Source of the DNA: JAPLJU01 sp964547985
GTDB lineage: Bacteria; Desulfobacterota; Syntrophia; Syntrophales; UBA2192
DNA: 18,295 nt
Reading direction: 5' to 3'
NCBI GenBank assembly: GCA_964547985.1
Contig: CAZJPV010000047.1
Span: 1-18,295 of the forward strand
Part shown: one piece after another, positions 10,901 through 17,385 of the stretch
How the letters are laid out: each line of letters begins with the position of its first letter
Numbering within the stretch: position 1 is the first letter of the stretch
Position numbers and translations under genes: made by a program
The notes under the pieces: generated by a model
What the model was told of the DNA's origin: nothing
What the model saw: only the letters and a program-made list of their open reading frames with translations
The model's database searches: none

Positions 10901-12028
10901 CGCGGCGACCGGATTGCGGAATGGGATCCCTTCTCGATCCCGATCCTCTCCGAAGTGGACGGGACCGTCAAGTTCGGGGATATCGTCGAGGGCCGGACGG
11001 TTCAGGAACAGGTGGACGAAGTGACAGGGCTTTCGAGAAAAGTGGTCATGGACTTTTCCGATCCTGATATGCGTCCGAGAATCTCCATCAAGGACAAGGA
11101 GGGCAAGACGGCCCGGATCGCCGTCACGCACAGTTACGCCCGGTACCTCCTGTCCGTCGGCGTCAACATTGTCGTCTCCGAGGGGGACAAGGTCATTGCC
11201 GGTGACATCATCGCCAAGATCCCGAGGGAGACGACGAAGACGAAGGATATCACCGGTGGTCTTCCCAGGGTGGCAGAACTTTTCGAGGCCAGGAAGCCCA
11301 AGGAATTCGCCGTTATATCCGAGATCGATGGGGCCGTTGCCTTCGGGAAGGACGTCAAAGGGCGACGGCGGCTCATCGTGACGCCCGAAGTGGGCGAGAA
11401 AAAGGAATACCTCATCTCCAAGGGCAAGCACATCACCGTGCAGGAGGGCGACCGGGTTCAGGCCGGTGACCCGCTCATGGACGGGGCGAGCAATCCCCAC
11501 GACCTCCTGACGATCAAGGGCGAGAAAGAGCTTGCCCGCTACCTGGTTGACGAAGTGCAGGAGGTCTACCGGCTGCAGGGTGTCAAGATTAACGACAAGC
11601 ACATCGAAATTATCGTGCGTCAGATGCTCCGGCGGGTCAAGGTCGCCGACCCGGGGGATACCATCTTCCTGTCTGATGAGCAGGTCGAAAAAGTCCGATT
11701 TCAGGAGGAAAATGAGCGGGTTCTTGCCAAAGGGGGGCGGCCCGCCGTGGGAGAGCCGATCCTCCTGGGGATCACCAAGGCCTCGCTCAGCACGCAGAGC
11801 TTCATCTCGGCAGCCTCCTTCCAGGAGACGACCCGGGTGCTCACCGAAGCGGCCCTGGCCGGCAAGACCGACTACCTGCGGGGGAACAAGGAGAACGTCA
11901 TCATGGGACGGCTCATCCCGGCAGGCACCGGGCTGCCCATTTATAAGAAGCTGGGCATCCAGGTCGAGGGCGAGGAGGATGAACGAAAACTTCTTCAGAA
12001 AAACCTTGACACGGAAGCCACAAATTGA
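7907..12028 (+). CDS. rpoC: DNA-directed RNA polymerase subunit beta', GTG start
   Basis: The 1373-residue beta' subunit. The N-terminal zinc site is C70, C72, C85, C88 ([20 protein letters not shown]), numbered as in E. coli. The catalytic magnesium loop [12 protein letters not shown] has D461, D463 and D465. The second zinc site is C794 with C875, C882 and C885 ([11 protein letters not shown]), followed by the trigger-loop region [20 protein letters not shown]. The C-terminal part, including GRLIPAGTG, is complete. GTG 7907 is supported by AAGGAG at 7892-7897 and by the family N-terminus ([20 protein letters not shown] follows as expected). The final codons overlap the -35 and spacer of a promoter candidate for rpsL. 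Confidence 0.99.
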   Translation: [1373 protein letters not shown]

Positions 12029-12034
12029 TAGAAA
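12006..12034 (+). promoter_or_regulatory. Sigma70-like promoter candidate for the str genes, across the rpoC end
   Basis: A perfect -35 hexamer TTGACA (12006-12011) is followed at a 17-base spacing by TAGAAA (12029-12034), four of six matches to TATAAT but lacking the important final T. Transcription would start near 12041 and give a leader of about 48 bases before rpsL. A promoter at the end of rpoC, before rpsL, is plausible because rif and str genes are separate operons in many bacteria. A chance TTGACA within coding sequence remains possible. Confidence 0.45.
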
Positions 12035-12047
12035 ACAGAGCTTTCGT

Positions 12048-12066
12048 CGCCACCCTTTGCGTGGTG
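12048..12066 (+). promoter_or_regulatory. Short hairpin upstream of rpsL
   Basis: CGCCAC (12048-12053) pairs with GTGGTG (12061-12066), six pairs with one G-U, over the loop CCTTTGC. It lies in the 60-base rpoC-rpsL gap, 14 bases before the GGAGG site of rpsL. No T run follows, so it does not look like a terminator. Confidence 0.3.
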
Positions 12067-12088
12067 AATTTATGACGTTGGAGGCGAA

Positions 12089-12460
12089 ATGCCGACGATC
12101 AATCAGCTGATCCGTAAGGGCAGGAAAAAGGTGTTGAAAAAGACAACCGCCCCGACCCTGGTGTCCTCTCCGCAGAGGCGCGGGGTTTGTGTGAGGGTTT
12201 ACACCACGACACCCAAGAAGCCCAACTCCGCCCTTCGTAAAGTGGCGAGGGTTCGTCTGACGAGCGGATACGAGGTGACATCTTATATCCCGGGTATCGG
12301 CCATAACCTGCAGGAGCACTCTGTTGTCCTGGTTCGGGGCGGCCGCGTGAAGGACCTCCCCGGTGTGCGGTATCACATCGTCCGGGGAACTCTGGATGCC
12401 GTCGGGGTTCAGGATCGGAAACAGAGCCGGTCGAAGTACGGGACGAAAAAGTCCAGTTAA
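12089..12460 (+). CDS. rpsL: 30S ribosomal protein S12
   Basis: A 123-residue decoding-site protein of the small subunit. It has the hallmark RVYTTTPKKPNSALRKVARV and the loop GGRVKDLPGVRYH. The residues whose mutation gives streptomycin resistance (K43, and K88/P91 of KDLP) are wild type. D89 is the usual beta-methylthiolation target of RimO (family knowledge). A good GGAGGCGAA site (12080-12088) precedes the ATG. First of the str genes, it is followed by rpsG after 14 bases. The N-terminal extension MPTINQLIRKGRKKVLKKT is normal. Confidence 0.98.
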   Translation: MPTINQLIRKGRKKVLKKTTAPTLVSSPQRRGVCVRVYTTTPKKPNSALRKVARVRLTSGYEVTSYIPGIGHNLQEHSVVLVRGGRVKDLPGVRYHIVRGTLDAVGVQDRKQSRSKYGTKKSS

Positions 12461-12474
12461 TCGGGGATCTTAGA

Positions 12475-12945
12475 ATGCCGAGAAGAAGAGTTATCGCCAA
12501 GCGCAAGATAACGCCGGATGCCAAATATGGAAGCGAGCTGGTGGCCAAGTTCGTCAACTGCCTGATGAAGAAGGGCAAGAGAAGCACCGCGGAGGGTATC
12601 TTGTACGGCGCCTTTAGCGTGATCGAGAAGCGGGCCAAGGAAGCCCCTCTGGCGGTTTTCGAGAAGGCGGTGGAAAACGTGAAACCCCTGATCGAGGTCC
12701 GTTCGAGAAGGGTGGGCGGGGCCACCTACCAGGTCCCGACAGAAGTGGCCCCCTCTAGGAAGCTTGCCCTGGCCATGCGCTGGATCATTCTTCACTCGAG
12801 GGCCCGGTCCGAGAAGATGTTGAAAGATAAACTCGCCGGCGAGTTTATCGATGCGGCCAACAACCGCGGCGCCTCGGTCAAGAAGAAAGAGGACGTCCAT
12901 AAAATGGCGGAGGCCAACAAGGCCTTTGCCCATTATCGATTCTAG
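12475..12945 (+). CDS. rpsG: 30S ribosomal protein S7
   Basis: A 156-residue protein that nucleates the head of the small subunit on 16S rRNA and lines the E site. It begins MPRRRVIAKRKITPDAKYGS. The hairpin/loop RSRRVGGATYQVPTEV (about residues 76-91), which contacts mRNA and E-site tRNA, is conserved, as is the C-terminal EANKAFAHYRF. The Shine-Dalgarno match is weak (GGGGA at 12463-12467), so translation may rely on coupling with rpsL, which ends 14 bases upstream. In E. coli S7 represses the str operon by binding the rpsL-rpsG gap; here that gap is too short for a comparable large structure. Confidence 0.98.
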   Translation: MPRRRVIAKRKITPDAKYGSELVAKFVNCLMKKGKRSTAEGILYGAFSVIEKRAKEAPLAVFEKAVENVKPLIEVRSRRVGGATYQVPTEVAPSRKLALAMRWIILHSRARSEKMLKDKLAGEFIDAANNRGASVKKKEDVHKMAEANKAFAHYRF

Positions 12946-12976
12946 CGCTCTTTTAAAAGTTGCAGGAACTTGAAAC

Positions 12977-15079
12977 GTGTCCCGGGAGATTCCCCTATCG
13001 CATATCCGCAATATCGGCATCATGGCTCATATCGATGCCGGCAAGACGACGCTCACCGAGCGGATCCTGTACTACACGAAGGTGTCTTACAAGATGGGCG
13101 AAGTTCATGACGGCACCGCCGTCATGGACTATATGGAACAGGAACAGGAACGGGGCATCACGATTACCTCCGCGGCCACCACGTGCTCGTGGAAGGATCA
13201 CCGGATCAACATCATCGACACGCCGGGCCATGTGGACTTTACGATTGAGGTTGAACGATCGCTGAGGGTTCTCGACAGTGCCGTGGCCCTCTTCAGCGCC
13301 GTGGAAGGTGTGGAACCCCAATCCGAAGCGGTCTGGCGGCAGGCGGACAAATACCGCGTACCGCGGCTTGCCTTCATCAACAAGATGGACCGCGTGGGTG
13401 CGGACTTCATGCGGGTCGTGGCGGCGATCCGGGATCGTCTGGGAGCGAATCCAATCCCGGTCCAGATCCCGCTCGGCTCGGAGGAGAAGTTCAGGGGGGT
13501 TGTGGACCTCATTGGCATGGAGGCCATCACCTACGACAAGGATGTCAAGGGGACCGAGTATTCGGCGGGTCCCATTCCACCGGAGTTTCTGGAAGAGGCA
13601 AAGAGCCAGCGTGAGAAGATGATCGAGTCCCTTTCCGATCTGGACGAGGACTTGATGAAAAAATATTTAAGTGAAGAAGCTCTTTCACAGGAAGAAATCC
13701 GCGGGGCGATCCGCAACCTGACCCGGTCCATGAAGGTCATCCCGGTTCTCTGCGGCTCGGCCTTCAAGAACAAGGGCATTCAGCTCCTGCTGGACGCGGT
13801 GGTGCAGTTGATGCCTTCGCCGCTGGACATGCCACCGGTGGTGGGAAGAGATATCCGGACCGCCGACCGCGACATCGTGAGGGAAGCCAGCGATGATGTG
13901 CCCTTTGCTGCCCTGGCCTTCAAGATTTTGACTGATCCCTTTGTGGGACAGCTCACGTTTTTTCGGATGTACTCCGGGGTGCTGAAGGCGGGCTCTTACA
14001 TTTACAATGCTTCCAAGGACAAACGGGAAAGAGTCGGACGCCTTCTCAAGATGCACGCCAACAAGCGTGAGGACATCAAGGAAGCCCGGACCGGAGACAT
14101 TGTCGCCGCCGTGGGATTGAATTATACCGCCACGGGGGACACACTCTGCGACCAGGCTCACCCGTTGAAACTCGAGACCCTCGAGTTTCCGGAGCCCGTC
14201 ATCGCGATTGCCATCGAGCCCAAGACGAAGACGGACGAGGAGAAGATGGACATCGCGCTCCAGAAGATTGCCCGGGAGGACCCCTCTTTCAAGGTCCGGG
14301 TTGACCGGGAAACGGGCCAGACGCTCATTTCAGGCATGGGGGAGCTTCACCTGGAGATCATCGTGGACAGGCTCTCCAGGGAGTTCGGTCTCGGGGCCAA
14401 CATTGGAAACCCCCAGGTGGCCTACAAGGAGACCATCCGCAAGCCGGTACGGGCGGAAGGAAAGTACGTCAAGCAGTCCGGCGGACGCGGGCAGTACGGC
14501 CATGTGTGGATCGAAATCGAGCCCAACGAGCCGGGCCGGGGCCTCACCTTCGAGAACAAGATCATCGGCGGTGTCATCCCGAAGGAATTTATCCCGGCCG
14601 TGGGAAAGGGCATCCAGGAAGCCATGGAAGAGGGGGTGCTGGCCGGGTATCCGATGGTGGATCTGAAGGTCCGGCTGACGGACGGGTCCTATCATGAGGT
14701 GGACTCTTCGGAACTGGCTTTCAAGATCGCCGCCTCCATGGCACTCAAAAGCGGTGCCAAGCGCGGCCACCCGGTGCTGCTGGAACCGATCATGTCCGTG
14801 GAAGTCGTTGTTCCCAAGGACTATCTGGGCGATGTGATCGGACACCTGACCTCCCGGCGGGGTAAGATCGTGAGTATCGACTCCCGACCGGGGTCGGAGG
14901 CGGTCAACGCGGAGGTGCCGCTCGCCGAGATGTTCGGGTATGCGACCGACTTGAGGTCCAAGACTCAGGGGCGGGCCACTTACTCCATGCAGTTTCTTTG
15001 CTACAACGCCGTATCGGGGGAGCTGGCGAAGGAGATCATTCATACGAGAACAACCGACACAGGGGGCAAGAAGAAATAA
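12977..15079 (+). CDS. fusA: Elongation factor G, GTG start
   Basis: The 700-residue translocase GTPase that moves tRNA and mRNA after peptide bond formation. GTP-binding motifs are G1 AHIDAGKT (17-24), switch I RGITI (59-63), G3 DTPGHVD (81-87), G4 NKMD (135-138) and G5 GSAFKNKG. All five EF-G domains are present. Domain IV carries GGRGQYGHVWIEIEP, and domain V has GDVIGHLTSRRGKI. The position between rpsG and tuf, and the normal length, indicate the principal EF-G rather than a second-type paralogue. GTG 12977 is chosen because the family N-terminus (MSREIPLSHIRNIGIMAHID) starts there and an AGGA site lies about nine bases upstream. Confidence 0.98.
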   Translation: MSREIPLSHIRNIGIMAHIDAGKTTLTERILYYTKVSYKMGEVHDGTAVMDYMEQEQERGITITSAATTCSWKDHRINIIDTPGHVDFTIEVERSLRVLDSAVALFSAVEGVEPQSEAVWRQADKYRVPRLAFINKMDRVGADFMRVVAAIRDRLGANPIPVQIPLGSEEKFRGVVDLIGMEAITYDKDVKGTEYSAGPIPPEFLEEAKSQREKMIESLSDLDEDLMKKYLSEEALSQEEIRGAIRNLTRSMKVIPVLCGSAFKNKGIQLLLDAVVQLMPSPLDMPPVVGRDIRTADRDIVREASDDVPFAALAFKILTDPFVGQLTFFRMYSGVLKAGSYIYNASKDKRERVGRLLKMHANKREDIKEARTGDIVAAVGLNYTATGDTLCDQAHPLKLETLEFPEPVIAIAIEPKTKTDEEKMDIALQKIAREDPSFKVRVDRETGQTLISGMGELHLEIIVDRLSREFGLGANIGNPQVAYKETIRKPVRAEGKYVKQSGGRGQYGHVWIEIEPNEPGRGLTFENKIIGGVIPKEFIPAVGKGIQEAMEEGVLAGYPMVDLKVRLTDGSYHEVDSSELAFKIAASMALKSGAKRGHPVLLEPIMSVEVVVPKDYLGDVIGHLTSRRGKIVSIDSRPGSEAVNAEVPLAEMFGYATDLRSKTQGRATYSMQFLCYNAVSGELAKEIIHTRTTDTGGKKK

Positions 15080-15103
15080 CAACTGATTCATCTTTTTGAT
15101 TGC

Positions 15104-15111
15104 AAGGAGGT
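15104..15111 (+). promoter_or_regulatory. Shine-Dalgarno site deciding the tuf start
   Basis: AAGGAGGT is a near-perfect anti-16S match. Two in-frame ATGs follow, at 15114 (only two bases away) and 15120 (eight bases away). Normal spacing favours 15120, which also gives the family N-terminus MAKKKFERTKPHVN. Confidence 0.85.
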
Positions 15112-15119
15112 AGATGGAG

Positions 15120-16313
15120 ATGGCTAAGAAAAAATTTGAGAGGACAAAGCCGCACGTAAACATCGGGACGATCGGGCATGTCGATCACGGGAAGACCACG
15201 TTGACCGCTGCCATCACGAAGCACCTCTCCAAAAAAGGTCTCGCGCAGTACTATTCCTTCGATATGATTGACAACGCGCCCGAAGAAAAGGAACGGGGCG
15301 TGACGATCAATGTCGCTCACGTGGAGTATGAGACCGACAAAAGACACTATGCCCACGTGGATTGCCCCGGGCACGCGGATTATATCAAGAACATGATCTC
15401 CGGAGCAGCGCACATGGACGGCGCCATCCTGGTCGTGGCCGCATCGGAAGGTCCCATGCCGCAGACAAGAGAGCACATCCTCCTTGCAAGACAGGTTCAG
15501 GTCCCCGCCATGGTTGTTTTCCTCAACAAGGTTGACCTTGTCGATGATCCCGAGCTGCTCGATCTCGTCGAGCTCGAGCTCCGGGAACTTCTGAGCAAGT
15601 ACGAGTTTCCCGGCGACAAGACCCCGATCATCCGGGGGTCGGCTCTGAAGGCCCTCGAGACGGACGATATCAAATCGGCAGACGCGAAGTGCGTTTTTGA
15701 ACTGATGGACGCCGTGGACGCCTTTATTCCCGAGCCCACCCGTGATCTGGACAAGCCCTTCCTCATGCCCATCGGCGACGTTTTCAGCATCTCCGGCCGC
15801 GGAACCGTTGTGACGGGCAGGGTGGATCGCGGCATTATCAAGACCGGTGAGGAAGTGGAAGTCGTCGGCATCCGGCCGACCTTCAAGACGGTATGCACGG
15901 GCGTGGAAATGTTCCGCAAGACGCTGGACGAAGGCCGTGCGGGTGACGATATCGGCGTTCTCCTCCGGGGGACCAAGCGGGAAGAAGTGGAAAGAGGCCA
16001 GGTGGTGGCCAAACCCGGCTCCATCACGCCTCACACGAAGTTTAAGGCCTCGGTTTACGTCCTGACGAAAGAAGAGGGCGGGCGTCACACCCCCTTCTTC
16101 AGCGGCTACCGGCCCCAGTTCTATTTCAGAACGACGGACGTGACGGGTGTGGTGACCCTCCCCGAGGGTATCGAGATGGTGATGCCCGGTGACAACGTGG
16201 CCATGGAAATCCATCTCATCACGCCCATCGCCATGGAGCAGGGACTTCGATTCGCCATCCGGGAAGGTGGGAAAACCGTCGGTGCCGGTGTGGTGGGTAC
16301 GATTATTGAGTAA
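15120..16313 (+). CDS. tuf: Elongation factor Tu
   Basis: The 397-residue GTPase that carries aminoacyl-tRNA to the A site. Motifs are G1 GHVDHGKT (19-26), switch I with RGVTI holding T62, G3 DCPGH (81-85) with catalytic H85, and G4 NKVD (136-139). Domains 2 and 3 are complete and end GAGVVGTIIE. Some positions differ from the commonest bacterial EF-Tu: RGVTINVAH for RGITINTSH, ISGAAHMD for ITGAAQMD, and VAASEGPMPQ for VAATDGPMPQ. These look like natural variation, with all key residues kept. It lies 40 bases after fusA and 23 before rpsJ. It is the only tuf copy in the window. Confidence 0.98.
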   Translation: MAKKKFERTKPHVNIGTIGHVDHGKTTLTAAITKHLSKKGLAQYYSFDMIDNAPEEKERGVTINVAHVEYETDKRHYAHVDCPGHADYIKNMISGAAHMDGAILVVAASEGPMPQTREHILLARQVQVPAMVVFLNKVDLVDDPELLDLVELELRELLSKYEFPGDKTPIIRGSALKALETDDIKSADAKCVFELMDAVDAFIPEPTRDLDKPFLMPIGDVFSISGRGTVVTGRVDRGIIKTGEEVEVVGIRPTFKTVCTGVEMFRKTLDEGRAGDDIGVLLRGTKREEVERGQVVAKPGSITPHTKFKASVYVLTKEEGGRHTPFFSGYRPQFYFRTTDVTGVVTLPEGIEMVMPGDNVAMEIHLITPIAMEQGLRFAIREGGKTVGAGVVGTIIE

Positions 16314-16336
16314 ATTCATCTTCGAGTAAGCGGGAT

Positions 16337-16645
16337 ATGGCTGAGCAAAAGATAAGAATTCGACTGAAGGCGTATGACTACAAGTTGCTCGATCGGTCTG
16401 CGGAAGACATCGTGGACACGGCGAAGAGAACAGGGGCGCGCGTTGCGGGCCCCATTCCGCTTCCGACGGTCATCAACAAGTACTGCGTGAACCGGTCTCC
16501 CCACGTGGACAAGAAATCCCGGGAGCAGTTCGAGGTTCGAACCCACAAGAGGATCATTGACATTATCGAACCGACGCAGGCCACCGTTGACGCCCTGATG
16601 AAACTGGATCTCTCCGCCGGCGTGGATGTCGAGATCAAGCTGTAA
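16337..16645 (+). CDS. rpsJ: 30S ribosomal protein S10 (NusE)
   Basis: A 102-residue head protein of the small subunit, also the transcription factor NusE that binds the NusG KOW domain and NusB. It begins MAEQKIRIRLKAYDYKLLDR. The loop RSPHVDKKSREQFEVRTHKR, which inserts into the 30S head, is conserved, and it ends with SAGVDVEIKL. The Shine-Dalgarno match (AAGCGGGA) is poor. Only 23 bases separate it from tuf, so there is no room for the long S10 leader that L4 controls in E. coli. The gene is probably read on the tuf transcript. A terminator hairpin begins 16 bases after its stop. Confidence 0.98.
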   Translation: MAEQKIRIRLKAYDYKLLDRSAEDIVDTAKRTGARVAGPIPLPTVINKYCVNRSPHVDKKSREQFEVRTHKRIIDIIEPTQATVDALMKLDLSAGVDVEIKL

Positions 16646-16658
16646 GGAAACCGCAAAC

Positions 16659-16712
16659 ATGGAGATGGATTTGAGCGTTGAATCCGTCTCCTGTTTTTTT
16701 GATTTTCTGTGA
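16659..16712 (+). CDS. Possible 17-codon leader ORF across the rpsJ-rplC terminator
   Basis: An ATG at 16659 opens a short frame, MEMDLSVESVSCFFDFL, that stops at TGA 16710-16712, 13 bases before the rplC ATG. TAAGGA (16643-16648), which includes the rpsJ stop codon, lies ten bases upstream and is an acceptable Shine-Dalgarno site. A ribosome starting here would cover the left arm of the terminator hairpin (16661-16671) and stop it forming. The peptide resembles no family I know. Such a short frame can arise by chance, and half of it is dictated by the hairpin and T run, so its being real is uncertain. Confidence 0.3.
   Translation: MEMDLSVESVSCFFDFL
16661..16700 (+). terminator. Rho-independent terminator (or attenuator) between rpsJ and rplC
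   Basis: GGAGATGGATT (16661-16671) pairs with AATCCGTCTCC (16681-16691): 11 pairs, with one T-G wobble, over a nine-base loop. TG and a run of seven T (16694-16700), then GATTTT, follow directly. This is the clearest intrinsic terminator in the window, yet it lies within the conserved rpsJ-rplC-rplD-rplW string. No good promoter is visible between it and rplC (TTGAAT 16678-16683 with GATTTT 16701-16706 is poor). It may end the str-rpsJ transcript partially, or act as a regulated attenuator. The structure is seen; the regulation is inferred. Confidence 0.8.
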
Positions 16713-16725
16713 GATTGCAGGGCTT

Positions 16726-17358
16726 ATGGGAACAGGATTGATTGGCAAGAAACTGGGCATGACACAGATCTTCGGTGACGATGGCGTGGCCATACCTGTC
16801 ACGGTCATCGAGGCCGGGCCCTGTGTGGTGATGCAAAAGAAGAAGCAGGGGACCGACGGATACGACGCCGTTCAGCTCGCCTTCGGGCGGAAAGGGCAGA
16901 AGAACGTGACCAAACCCCTGCAGGGGCATCAGAACAAGGTCAACAAGGGCTTCTTTCGCGTGCTTCGTGAATTCAGGATATCGGCCCCCGACGCTTTCGA
17001 ACTAGGCCAGGAATTGACGGCCGGGATGTTTAAAGTCGGCGACTTTGTTGATGTGACGGGGACCACGAAAGGCCGTGGATTTGCCGGCGGTGTCAAGCGG
17101 CATGGATTCCAGGGCGGCAAGGCCTCTCACGGCTCCATGTTCCACCGGGCACCCGGTTCCATCGGAGCGAGCGCCTATCCCTCCAGGGTCTTCAAGGGAA
17201 AGCGCCTGCCGGGTCATATGGGCGATGAGCGGAAAACGGTCCAGAATCTCCGGGTGATCGGGGTGAGGTCGGAGAGCAACGTTATTCTGGTCAAAGGAGC
17301 CATCCCGGGCAGCAAGAACGGGATCGTCCTGATCCAGAAAGCGGTCAAAAAATCCTAA
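16726..17358 (+). CDS. rplC: 50S ribosomal protein L3
   Basis: A 210-residue protein whose long loop reaches towards the peptidyl transferase centre; it helps start large-subunit assembly. ATG 16726 gives the family start MGTGLIGKKLGMTQIF, and the weak AGGG site is only three bases away. A TTG at 16678 is in frame but would translate the terminator and T run, so it is rejected. The central loop reads HRAPGSIGASAYPSRVFKGK; the glutamines that PrmB methylates in E. coli L3 are absent, so that modification is not expected. The weak ribosome site and the short frame ending 13 bases upstream suggest translational coupling. Confidence 0.97.
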   Translation: MGTGLIGKKLGMTQIFGDDGVAIPVTVIEAGPCVVMQKKKQGTDGYDAVQLAFGRKGQKNVTKPLQGHQNKVNKGFFRVLREFRISAPDAFELGQELTAGMFKVGDFVDVTGTTKGRGFAGGVKRHGFQGGKASHGSMFHRAPGSIGASAYPSRVFKGKRLPGHMGDERKTVQNLRVIGVRSESNVILVKGAIPGSKNGIVLIQKAVKKS

Positions 17359-17385
17359 CGGATATCAACCTGGAGCGTATCGGAC

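Noticed and set aside
9989..12376. A 795-codon open frame on the minus strand opposite rpoC and rpsL
   Set aside because: It is the antisense shadow of GC-biased rpoC codons, low in family resemblance and rich in D, G, H and L as such shadows are. The + strand protein is unmistakable. The same applies to the minus-strand frames at 3639-5186 and 15036-16319.
15114..15119. ATG 15114 as the tuf start
   Set aside because: It lies only two bases from the Shine-Dalgarno sequence; ATG 15120 has normal spacing and the family N-terminus.
16678..16725. Upstream TTG start for rplC, adding 16 residues
   Set aside because: The extension translates the terminator loop and T run and has no counterpart in L3 proteins; ATG 16726 matches the family.
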